Assembly: GCA_017464285.1 (NCBI GenBank)
Contig: JAFUDT010000005.1
Coordinates: 61,510-125,509, forward strand
Source of the DNA: Bacteroidales bacterium
Lineage (GTDB): Bacteria; Bacteroidota; Bacteroidia; Bacteroidales; UBA1402
Direction of reading: 5' to 3'
DNA: 64,000 bases
Under the pieces are notes generated by a model. It was given only the letters and a program-made list of their open reading frames with translations, did not search any database and had not been told where the DNA came from. The position numbers were made by a program, and so were the translations under genes. Of this stretch, positions 53,508 to 60,629 are shown piece by piece (position 1 is the stretch's first letter; each line of letters starts with the position of its first letter).

Positions 53508-54800
53508 TCAAATCTGATCCAGGGCCTGCGAGAGATCGGCAATCAGGTCGTCGATATGCTCCGTGCCGATCGACAGACGGATCGATGCCGGCGTGATATG
53601 CTGCTGCGCCAGCTCTTCGGGGCTCATCTGCGAATGGGTGGTGGTATAGGGATGAATCACCAGACTCTTCACGTCGGCCACGTTGGCCAGCAGCGAGAAT
53701 ATCTGCAGCGCGTCGATAAAGCGCCAGGCCTCCTTCTCCCCGCCTTTCACTTCGAAGGTGAAGATGCTGCCGGCTCCCTGAGGATAGTATTTCTCATAGA
53801 GCGCATGGTCGGGATGGTTCTTGAGCGAAGGATGATTCACCTTGGCCACCTTGGGATGCGAAGCGAGGAACTGCACCACCTTCAAGGCATTCTCCACATG
53901 GCGTTCCACACGCAGCGAGAGGGTCTCCAGGCCCTGAAGCAGAATCCAGGCATTGAAGGGCGAGATGGCCGCACCGGTGTCGCGCAGGATGACGGCCCGG
54001 ATGCGGGTCACGAAGGCGGCGGCGCCGGCCACATCGGCAAAGACGGCACCGTGATAGCTGGGATCGGGCTTGGCCAGCGTGGGATACTTGTCGGCATTGG
54101 CCTTCCAGTCGAAGCTGCCGCCGTCGACGATGACACCGCCCAGACTGCTGCCGTGACCGCCGATGAACTTGGTGGCCGAATGTACCACGATGTCGGCACC
54201 GTGCTCGATGGGACGGATCAGATAAGGCGTGCCGAAAGTGTTGTCGATGACCAGAGGCAGATGATGCCTATGCGCCAGGGCTGCCAGCGCCTCGATGTCG
54301 GTAACGTCGGAATTGGGGTTGCCGAAAGTCTCGGCATAGATGACCCTGGTCTCGGGACGGATTGCCGCCTCGACAGCTGCCAGGTCATTGACATTGACAA
54401 TGCTGTTGGTGATGCCCTGGGTGGCCAGCGTGTGGGTAATCAGGTTGAAGGAGCCTCCGTAGAGATTGTCGGCAGCCACGATATGGTCGCCTACACCCAG
54501 AATGTTCTGCAGGGCATAGGTCACGGCCGCGGCACCCGAAGCCACGGCCAGGGCGGCCACACCACCTTCCAGAGCGGCCACACGCTGCTCGAAGACATCC
54601 TGGGTGCTGTTGGTCAGACGGCCGTAGATATTGCCCGGATCCTTCAGGCCAAAACGGTCGGCCGCATGCTGCGAGTTGTGGAACACATAGGAAGTGGTCT
54701 GATAGATAGGTACGGCGCGCGAATCCGTCGTGGGATCGGCCTGTTCCTGTCCGACATGCAGTTGCAAAGTCTCGAAATGAAGTTTGTTGTTCGTTGCCAT
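53508..54800 (-). CDS. metY: O-acetylhomoserine sulfhydrylase (aminocarboxypropyltransferase)
   Basis: MetY makes homocysteine from O-acetylhomoserine and sulfide. The 430-residue length is that of the MetY/MetZ group. It has 'AVPIYQTTSYVFHNSQHAAD', 'EGGVAALAVASGAAAVTYAL', and the PLP lysine K211 in 'VVHSATKFIGGHGSSLGG'. Methionine gamma-lyases share the fold, but they are usually near 400 residues. The ATG at 54800 ('MATNNKLHFETLQLHVGQEQ') is chosen over an earlier in-frame start that lies before the likely promoter region. The gene diverges from the Lrp/AsnC gene. Confidence 0.9.
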   Translation of the reverse strand: MATNNKLHFETLQLHVGQEQADPTTDSRAVPIYQTTSYVFHNSQHAADRFGLKDPGNIYGRLTNSTQDVFEQRVAALEGGVAALAVASGAAAVTYALQNILGVGDHIVAADNLYGGSFNLITHTLATQGITNSIVNVNDLAAVEAAIRPETRVIYAETFGNPNSDVTDIEALAALAHRHHLPLVIDNTFGTPYLIRPIEHGADIVVHSATKFIGGHGSSLGGVIVDGGSFDWKANADKYPTLAKPDPSYHGAVFADVAGAAAFVTRIRAVILRDTGAAISPFNAWILLQGLETLSLRVERHVENALKVVQFLASHPKVAKVNHPSLKNHPDHALYEKYYPQGAGSIFTFEVKGGEKEAWRFIDALQIFSLLANVADVKSLVIHPYTTTHSQMSPEELAQQHITPASIRLSIGTEHIDDLIADLSQALDQI

Positions 54801-54881
54801 AGTCTTAATTATTTTATGATGATTGATAATTTGTTTTTGACGTGGCAAAATTACTCCAATGTAGAATAATCATCCAAATAA

Positions 54882-54913
54882 TTTCAACAAATCAGTAAAA
54901 CATTCTATATTTG
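54882..54913 (+). promoter_or_regulatory. Promoter of the Lrp/AsnC-type regulator gene
   Basis: TTTC (54882-54885), 20 bp, then TATATTTG (54906-54913), an exact -7 match. On the other strand TACATTGG (54863-54856) could be the -7 of metY, so the two promoters lie back to back in a 180-bp gap. Confidence 0.55.
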
Positions 54914-54980
54914 CAGACGCAAACAGATTATTAATCCAAACCGGGGCTTATTTCGGGCTGCCGGAAGAATAAAACACTCC

Positions 54981-55478
54981 ATGAACTATCTCGACCAGAC
55001 GGACATCCTGCTGCTGCAGGCCCTCCAGGAAGACGCCTCCCTGACCACCAAGGAGCTTGCCGCCAAGGTCAATCTATCGCTAAGTCCCGTTTTCGAGCGC
55101 ATCAAACGCCTTAAAGAACAAGGATTCATCCAAAAATACATCGCCGTACTGGATGCCGGAAAGCTGGGCTGCGAATTTGTAGCCTTCTGCTATATCAAGA
55201 TGAAGCAGCACTCCTTCGAGAATGCACAGCTCATCATGAACGCCGTGCAGCACATGGACGAGGTGGCCGAGTGCTACAACATCACCGGCGACTACGACTT
55301 CCTGCTCAAAGTCTATGTGGAAAGCATGAAAGCCTATCAGGAGTTTGTGCTGAGAATCCTGGGCGAGCTGGACTGCATCGGCGGCCTGAACAGCTCCTTT
55401 GTGATGGGTGAGGTGAAAAACACCCGCCAGATTCCCTTCAAGGCCGTCCTCGGACAGCAGGACAGCCAAGGCCGGTAG
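54981..55478 (+). CDS. Lrp/AsnC-family transcriptional regulator
   Basis: The 165-residue protein has an N-terminal helix-turn-helix ('DILLLQALQEDASLTTKELA', 'KVNLSLSPVFERIKRLKEQG') and a C-terminal RAM effector domain ('VAECYNITGDYDFLLKVYVE'). Such proteins bind DNA as octamers and sense amino acids. Because it diverges from metY-cysK, control of sulfur amino-acid synthesis and of its own gene is a fair inference. No defined binding repeat was found between the genes. Confidence 0.92.
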   Translation: MNYLDQTDILLLQALQEDASLTTKELAAKVNLSLSPVFERIKRLKEQGFIQKYIAVLDAGKLGCEFVAFCYIKMKQHSFENAQLIMNAVQHMDEVAECYNITGDYDFLLKVYVESMKAYQEFVLRILGELDCIGGLNSSFVMGEVKNTRQIPFKAVLGQQDSQGR

Positions 55479-55564
55479 CTCCCTGACGGGCCGCCCCGAC
55501 CAAGGAAAAGCCGGAAGCCCGCCACAGCCTGACGGAACGCCTGCCGTCGCAGGGAGCCCGCGCC

Positions 55565-56272
55565 CTAATCGAAGGCCAGACCGCTGTAGCGGCGCAGATA
55601 GAACTGGTCGATGACCCCGTTTCCGCGGCGCGTGACCAGGAAGCGTACAATCTCGGCCACCTCCTGGGGCTGAATCAGCTCCGAAGGATCGATGTCGGGC
55701 CGCATGCGGGTCACCATCTCGGTGGCCACGCCGCCCGGAGAAATCAGGTGCACCCGGATGCCGTAGGGCTGCACCTCCTTGGCAAAGACCTTGGTAAAGC
55801 CCGTCAGGGCATGTTTCGAGGAGGCATAGACCGACTGGTGGATATATCCTTTGAATCCCACCACCGAAGCGATATTGATCACGATTGGCTTTTCGGAAAG
55901 CTTCAGGTAAGGCAGCGCCTCCTTGCACAGGAAGAAAGGAGCCCGGGCATTGACCTTCATGATCAGGTCCCACTGCTCCGGCGTGACATCGGTAAAGCTG
56001 CCCGAGAGCGACAGCCCCGCACAGTTGACCAGCACGTCGATGCCGCCCAGGTGCTCCACCACCCTGCCCACGATGAAGGCCGGAGCCTGCTCGTCGGAGA
56101 GGTCGGCCACCACGGGCAGTGCCTGCCGACCTTTTGCCTTTACCTCGGCGACAACTTGCTGCAAGGCATTCCCGTCCCGGCCTGTCAAGGCCAGGTCGTA
56201 GCCGCAGTCGGCCAGTTCCAGGGCGATACTTTTTCCGATTCCGCGCGATGCGCCGCTTACCAATGCTATCAT
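55565..56272 (-). CDS. Short-chain dehydrogenase/reductase
   Basis: The 235-residue protein has the classical SDR motifs: 'VSGASRGIGKSIALELA' (nucleotide binding, from residue 6), 'NCAG' (83-86), and catalytic S136, Y149 and K153 ('SVYASSKHALTGF'). The first-strand charge pattern ('ALTGRDG') favours NADPH. It resembles 3-oxoacyl-ACP-reductase and sepiapterin-reductase-like proteins. The substrate is not known. It stands between the Lrp gene (convergent) and a tRNA-Gly, with no obvious functional partner. Confidence 0.85.
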   Translation of the reverse strand: MIALVSGASRGIGKSIALELADCGYDLALTGRDGNALQQVVAEVKAKGRQALPVVADLSDEQAPAFIVGRVVEHLGGIDVLVNCAGLSLSGSFTDVTPEQWDLIMKVNARAPFFLCKEALPYLKLSEKPIVINIASVVGFKGYIHQSVYASSKHALTGFTKVFAKEVQPYGIRVHLISPGGVATEMVTRMRPDIDPSELIQPQEVAEIVRFLVTRRGNGVIDQFYLRRYSGLAFD

Positions 56273-56424
56273 AGTCTGTCTTCCTTTCTCTCTGCTCTAT
56301 GCGATGCCTCGGGCGGTTGTTTCGCCCAGAGCACGGCAATTTGTACGAACACCGCCTGCCGAGACACCGACAGCCGGCCGTAAAAAAAGCCCTGCCGTGT
56401 CGTCAAAGACATGCAGAGCCTTGC

Positions 56425-56500
<76 letters not shown>

Positions 56501-56505
56501 ATGCA

Positions 56506-56532
56506 CGTTTCGCGAGCGTGACTCCCGAAACG
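56506..56532. repeat. Inverted repeat in the leader of the second tRNA-Gly
   Basis: CGTTTCG (56506-56512) and CGAAACG (56526-56532) can form a hairpin between the promoter and the mature tRNA 5' end. It may guide precursor processing or be chance. Confidence 0.4.
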
Positions 56533-56537
56533 CAGGG

Positions 56538-56568
56538 CAAATGTACAGCCTTTTCCCGAAACTGCCAA
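56538..56568 (-). promoter_or_regulatory. Promoter of the second tRNA-Gly
   Basis: On the minus strand TTG (56568-56566), 20 bp, then TACATTTG (56545-56538), an exact -7 match. Confidence 0.7.
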
Positions 56569-56622
56569 TCTTTTCCTTCAGAAAATTTCCCCGAAGGCTG
56601 TCGCGGCGGGCAGCAAACGACA

Positions 56623-57834
56623 CTACTTGATGCCCAGCTTCTTGCGGATATCCTTGGGCACGGCCTCCCGATGGACCAGGATGTTGATGGTCTTGTAGCG
56701 GACAAAAGCCTCGCTGACATACCAGATACCCTGATATTTGCTGGCAGTGCCCCAGGAGTTCTTGACCATGTAGTATTCCTTGCCGTCCTGATCCTTGGCC
56801 AGGCCGTAGATGAGCATGCCGTGGTCGTCGGTCGTCTCCCAGTTGTCGTAGCCCGTCTGACGCATCTCGGGAGTGACCTCCATCTCGGGCAGGGGCTTGG
56901 AGGTGAGCTCCTTCTTGCGGTCAGCGGCCGAGAGCCCCAGCCAACGGGCCATGTCGCTGCCCGTCAGGTCGGCCCCCTTGCCTTCATCGACCACCACACC
57001 GATGCCCTGGCGGTTGAAGCCCGTCTCGCTCACGTCGGCACCCCAGGCAATGGTGTAGCCCTCGTTGAGGGCATGGCGGAAGACTTGCATGAACTCGTCC
57101 AGCGGCAGATTGTACGACTGGGCCTGCCGCCAGTTGTCCTGAATCTCCAGGGCGAAGGTCGTATAATAAGGATGATGCGTGAAGGATGTCAGCGACACAT
57201 AGTCGTCCATATCAAGGCCCAGCGACTCGGCATAGGACTTGGGCGTATATTTTTTGCCCTGATAGACGAACTCTTCGGGGCAGACTCCCAGATAGGCATC
57301 GTAGATGCCTCTGAGGCCGTTTTTCCAGACGGGCGTGAGCTTGCGGGGATTGCTGGCGATCAGTGCCTTGACATAGCCCTCGGCCACCGCGTCCAGCTCG
57401 TTGTGGACGGGCAGCGTGTCGCCGTAGAGGATGCCGGGCATGACCTCCTGCGGCACCATGCCGTAGTTGCGCCAGCAATAGGCCACGTCGTAGAAGCTGC
57501 CGCCGGGCGAGAAGGACACGTCGCCGTGCAGGCGCACCGTACGCTCTGCGCGGTCTTCCATGGTCTTGTGCACCACGAACATCTCCGACAAGTCGTGCTC
57601 GCCCTTGCCCTTCCTGAGCAGCTCGGCCTCGAAAAAGCCGATCGACGAGAAGCTCCAGCAGGTGCTCGAACGATTCTGGTTCTTGACCGAGGTGATGGGA
57701 TTTTCCTTGACAACAGTGAAGCGGAAGCCTTCCTCCTGCTCTTTTTTCTGCTCTTCCTGAGCGGCTGCCGGCAAGGTCGGGACTGTGGCCAGCAGGAAAG
57801 CCGTCACTTTGGCGAAACGGGATATTTTTTTCAT
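56623..57834 (-). CDS. Secreted C1-family (bleomycin hydrolase/PepC-like) cysteine peptidase
   Basis: The 403-residue protein has a signal peptide (about 1-25, ending 'PAAAQEE'), so it acts outside the cytoplasm, unlike classical PepC. The papain-like triad is visible: C59 in 'NRSSTCWSFSSIGFFEAELL' (part), H338 in 'DDHGMLIYG' and N359 in 'VKNSWG'. C1B peptidases are aminopeptidases or broad peptide trimmers. The ATG at 57834 is chosen because it opens the signal peptide and follows a -7 element. An eight-copy 11-bp repeat lies about 150 bp upstream. Confidence 0.9.
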   Translation of the reverse strand: MKKISRFAKVTAFLLATVPTLPAAAQEEQKKEQEEGFRFTVVKENPITSVKNQNRSSTCWSFSSIGFFEAELLRKGKGEHDLSEMFVVHKTMEDRAERTVRLHGDVSFSPGGSFYDVAYCWRNYGMVPQEVMPGILYGDTLPVHNELDAVAEGYVKALIASNPRKLTPVWKNGLRGIYDAYLGVCPEEFVYQGKKYTPKSYAESLGLDMDDYVSLTSFTHHPYYTTFALEIQDNWRQAQSYNLPLDEFMQVFRHALNEGYTIAWGADVSETGFNRQGIGVVVDEGKGADLTGSDMARWLGLSAADRKKELTSKPLPEMEVTPEMRQTGYDNWETTDDHGMLIYGLAKDQDGKEYYMVKNSWGTASKYQGIWYVSEAFVRYKTINILVHREAVPKDIRKKLGIK

Positions 57835-57860
57835 ACTGTGTATTTTGTTTGATTGTGGCA

Positions 57861-57868
57861 CAAAGATA
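57861..57868 (-). promoter_or_regulatory. -7 element of the C1 peptidase gene
   Basis: TATCTTTG on the minus strand is an exact TAnnTTTG match 26 bp before the ATG. No good -33 is seen at normal spacing. Confidence 0.5.
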
Positions 57869-57980
57869 ATCATCTTCGCCTAATAAGAATCCATTCAAAG
57901 ATTTTCTTTTCCACAGCCCGCAAAAGCCGTCATCCGACAGGTGAAATCGTTAAATCGACCGGTAAATCACACAAGCAAAT

Positions 57981-58068
57981 TTCATTGTGGGTTCATTGTA
58001 GGTTCTTTGTAGGTTCTTTGTGGGTTCATTGTAGGTTCTTTGTGGGTTTATTGTAGGTTCATTGAAGG
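57981..58068. repeat. Eight-copy 11-bp tandem repeat
   Basis: Eight head-to-tail units follow TTCWTTGTRGG with no spacer. The units are TTCATTGTGGG, TTCATTGTAGG, TTCTTTGTAGG, TTCTTTGTGGG, TTCATTGTAGG, TTCTTTGTGGG, TTTATTGTAGG and TTCATTGAAGG. The period is close to one DNA turn. The array lies between yccF and the C1 peptidase gene, upstream of the peptidase promoter. It codes for nothing convincing and is not a CRISPR. Confidence 0.9.
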
Positions 58069-58111
58069 TAGATTTTTGATGTATTTCGCTCGGTGTTTTT
58101 GATGTGTTTTA

Positions 58112-58480
58112 TTATTTGATGATCTTGCCGAAGGGGAAGGCAGAGGCCACAGCAATCCTGAAATGGATTTTCGCGAAGGGGATCCCCACAATCGTAATGC
58201 AGAGCACCACGGCGAAGAAAAGATGGCACAGCGCAATCTCCCACCACCCCAGCAAGATCCAAAGGATATTCAGCACAGTACTGACGCAGCCCGACTGTCC
58301 GGAGTCGTCGACAAACCGGTGACCGAAAGGCCAGAAAGAATATGTGCCGAACTTGAACAGCTGCAGGCCGAAAGGAATGCCTACAATCGTACAGCACATC
58401 AACAAGCCGGCCAGATAATACAGCAGCCCGATTTCAAGACCGCCCAACAGCAACCAGAGGATGTTTCCAAGAATATTCAT
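58112..58480 (-). CDS. yccF: YccF-family inner-membrane protein
   Basis: The 122-residue hydrophobic protein has two copies of the YccF pattern: 'NILWLLLGGLEIGLLYYLAG' with 'TIVGIPFGLQLFKFGTYSFW', and 'NILWILLGWWEIALCHLFFA' with 'TIVGIPFAKIHFRIAVASAF'. Members are small membrane proteins of unknown function. The ATG at 58480 lies 34 bp after the -7 element, and earlier in-frame starts would add non-family residues. It is upstream of the 11-bp repeat array. Confidence 0.9.
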   Translation of the reverse strand: MNILGNILWLLLGGLEIGLLYYLAGLLMCCTIVGIPFGLQLFKFGTYSFWPFGHRFVDDSGQSGCVSTVLNILWILLGWWEIALCHLFFAVVLCITIVGIPFAKIHFRIAVASAFPFGKIIK

Positions 58481-58513
58481 ACAGACAGACTTAGACAAAG
58501 TGACATAGTAGAG

Positions 58514-58544
58514 CAAAGATAAACCATTTCTTTGTCACCGACAA
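58514..58544 (-). promoter_or_regulatory. Promoter of yccF
   Basis: On the minus strand TTG (58544-58542), 20 bp, then TATCTTTG (58521-58514), an exact -7 match. Confidence 0.65.
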
Positions 58545-58815
58545 CATCGACAGAAGATGACAACACAGTCTGTGGCGAAAACCGATTTTTTATGCGGCAA
58601 ATCATTCTGGATTGTCCGCGGAACAATGCCCGTCGTTTCCGACATTCTTTCCGACATTGCATTGGCGTTAAGAGCAGGATTCAGTTTTTCCTGAATAGTC
58701 GGGATGCCAGTAGCTCGACCCCCGATCAAGCGGCCGCTTATTCAGGATTTATGCCCGCGCTGCTGCTGGTAGAGCGGATATGCCAATACGGTGTCGAAAT
58801 ACTCTTGAAGTTGGT
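58545..58815. other. Intergenic stretch without a supported gene
   Basis: Short open frames exist on both strands here, but none has a recognisable start, motif or conserved-looking composition. The stretch separates the yccF promoter from the deiminase relic and may mark the edge of an insertion or deletion. Confidence 0.5.
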
Positions 58816-58980
58816 AATCTGATAATCCTTCCAGTTTTCGAGGTTGAGGGAAATAAGGATGCCGAAGCAATCGCTGCCTTTAAGCAGATTTTCCCAGACA
58901 AAATGATTGAGGCTATAAAATATAACGAAGTTGCATTAGAAGGCGGAACTCTGAATTGTTCAACGTGGACTTATCCTTAA
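58816..58980 (+). pseudogene. C-terminal relic of an agmatine deiminase/peptidylarginine deiminase-like gene
   Basis: The frame reads 'NLIILPVFEVEGNKDAEAIA' and then 'AFKQIFPDKMIEAI' and 'EGGTLNCSTWTYP' before its stop. This resembles the last 55 residues of agmatine-deiminase-family enzymes, where the cysteine in the GGxxxC motif is catalytic. The other roughly 300 residues expected upstream are absent in all frames, so it is probably a leftover after deletion. The homology is judged by eye. Confidence 0.5.
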
Positions 58981-58992
58981 TTATTATATCTC

Positions 58993-59337
58993 TCAGAAGA
59001 TGGCCGCAACGCGGCGAATCTGCTTTAGCTTCTCCATAAACGAGGCATCGCGCTCGGCCATCAGCATGTCGTATTCGTTCTGCATGGCCAGCAGAGGGGC
59101 GGCATCCACACCGAGAGCAGCCTCCATCATCATGGCCAGTTCGGGACTGAGCGACCGTTTGCCGTTGAGCATTTCATTGAAGGCTGAATAGGAGATGCCT
59201 ATCTCCTTTGCCAGTCCGCGTTGCGAAATACCACGATATTCCAGTTCGTCCTTCAGCACCTCACCAGGATGGGTGGGCTGATAGGGCTTCAGGTTGTTTG
59301 CTATCATCTGCGGGTTTACTCCTTCAAGTGTGGTCAT
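58993..59337 (-). CDS. higA: HigA-family antitoxin (XRE helix-turn-helix)
   Basis: The 114-residue protein has the HigA lead-in 'PTHPGEVLKDELEYRGISQR' and an XRE helix-turn-helix ('LAKEIGISYSAFNEMLNGKR', 'SLSPELAMMMEAALGV'). It follows the toxin gene by 14 bp, the toxin-first order typical of HigBA. It should neutralise HigB and repress the operon. A short C-terminal tail follows the DNA-binding domain. Confidence 0.9.
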   Translation of the reverse strand: MTTLEGVNPQMIANNLKPYQPTHPGEVLKDELEYRGISQRGLAKEIGISYSAFNEMLNGKRSLSPELAMMMEAALGVDAAPLLAMQNEYDMLMAERDASFMEKLKQIRRVAAIF

Positions 59338-59351
59338 ATCTCGTCCTCCTT

Positions 59352-59669
59352 CTACTTATAATGGTTTGACAATTCTGTAATGTTACATATTGTGGCAATC
59401 TGCTTGCCGGCTTCCATGCTTTCAGTGAACTCAATGCGGTATTGTTCGTTGACACGAACGGAGGATAGCCCCTCTTTATCGCCATGCAGTTTCTCGTAAT
59501 GTAAGGAGCCGTACTTAACCAACCCTAATACATTTTCCTGCTGTTTCATCAGGTTGACCACTTTTACATACTTGCTGACTATCTGAGGCTGGAAGCGGTG
59601 TTTCTTATCACTCGCCTTGCCCTCCGTATAGAGTTCCTGTAGGTATGTCTGCTCGAATGTAACTATCAT
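59352..59669 (-). CDS. higB: HigB-family toxin (RelE/ParE superfamily)
   Basis: The 105-residue protein begins 'MIVTFEQTYLQELYTEGKAS' and has 'FQPQIVSKYVKVVNLMKQ', 'LHYEKLHGDKEGLSSVRVNE' and 'QYRIEFTE', the pattern of HigB-type mRNA-cleaving toxins. Typical catalytic positions cannot be verified by eye. The promoter at 59677-59708 would start transcription within a few bases of this ATG, giving an almost leaderless message. Confidence 0.88.
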   Translation of the reverse strand: MIVTFEQTYLQELYTEGKASDKKHRFQPQIVSKYVKVVNLMKQQENVLGLVKYGSLHYEKLHGDKEGLSSVRVNEQYRIEFTESMEAGKQIATICNITELSNHYK

Positions 59670-59676
59670 ACAGCTA

Positions 59677-59708
59677 CAAAGGTACAAAAAGTTTTGGGTG
59701 TTCGCAAA
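59677..59708 (-). promoter_or_regulatory. Promoter of higBA
   Basis: On the minus strand TTTG (59708-59705), 20 bp, then TACCTTTG (59684-59677), an exact match. The -7 element ends only 7 bp before the toxin ATG. Confidence 0.75.
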
Positions 59709-59761
59709 TTCATGAACAATTATTTGCTGATAATTAATATAAGTATGCCCTTTGGGGAAAA

Positions 59762-60628
59762 TTACAAATATCGTTTCATTTCTTCACCCTCAACTCCTGC
59801 ATACAACTCTAACATGCTCTTGGCAGGACTCGACTGAATCTTGGGAATCAGGACTTCTTCGACTTGGAAGAAGCCTACCTCTGCCCTCATGTGTATCTCA
59901 ATTTTCAAGGGGCGTTCATTCCCCCGCCCTATCTTAACCGCTTCGATAGCGTTTGCAGAATACTTGTGGATATCGCCTTCAGCCGGTTTTGACGGTATTT
60001 CCAAAGGAATGCGGGCACGGCCTTTTGTCATGTCACAACCGTCTGCAATAAGAATGATACCAGCCTCAACGGAATGGATAGGATGTGTAGCCATGTGTCC
60101 GATGATACCTTCTATTGCAATGGAACGGATAATAGTCCGCCTCAGGATATGACAGTCTTCAGGAAGGAGTTGCGACAATACCTTTTCAATAATAGGATAG
60201 GATATGATGCCAGAATACAGTTCGTGCCCTTTCCTTCCTATTGTCATTCCGCTGTCATGAAGAAGTGAAGCAAGCATCACCGCCGATACACTGTCGGCAA
60301 ATGTCCCGATGTTTTCCTTTTCCAAACTTGTCTGCATTCCCGCAGCATGTAATATACTCAGCATCTTCAGGGCATTGCGGCATACAGTCTTCATATGAAC
60401 AGGCCCATGGTCATTCACCCCCAAACGTCCTATTGACACCATGTTGGCATACTCTTGCATAGCGGCTATTTCCTGATTATTCCGAAGATTGTTCCACAGT
60501 CTTATAGGTAAGTCATCGCCAGATGTCTGCTCGTCCACAATCTTTGTAACCAAATCGGATATTTTCTCTTCGACTTGTATTTCCTTTTGTGATTTTGATT
60601 CCATACTTTCTTCTTTTTCTTTATCCAT
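59762..60628 (-). CDS. HD-domain phosphohydrolase-like protein
   Basis: The 288-residue soluble protein has histidines in 'VNDHGPVHMKTV' (H74, H78), the HD pair H124-D125 in 'ASLLHDSGMTIGRKGHELYS', 'GHMATHPIHSVEAGIILIAD' and 'DGCDMTKGR', all plausible metal ligands of an HD phosphohydrolase. The N-terminus is charged and probably coiled-coil. It starts one base after the histidine kinase stop, so it is made with the two-component system. Substrates of HD proteins include nucleotides, cyclic dinucleotides and ppGpp; none is indicated here. Confidence 0.82.
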   Translation of the reverse strand: MDKEKEESMESKSQKEIQVEEKISDLVTKIVDEQTSGDDLPIRLWNNLRNNQEIAAMQEYANMVSIGRLGVNDHGPVHMKTVCRNALKMLSILHAAGMQTSLEKENIGTFADSVSAVMLASLLHDSGMTIGRKGHELYSGIISYPIIEKVLSQLLPEDCHILRRTIIRSIAIEGIIGHMATHPIHSVEAGIILIADGCDMTKGRARIPLEIPSKPAEGDIHKYSANAIEAVKIGRGNERPLKIEIHMRAEVGFFQVEEVLIPKIQSSPAKSMLELYAGVEGEEMKRYL

Positions 60629-60629
60629 A

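Noticed and set aside
57961..58070. Possible CRISPR array or short peptide gene at the tandem repeats
   Set aside because: Units are 11 bp with no spacers and no cas genes nearby. The encoded peptide is only a translation of the repeat.
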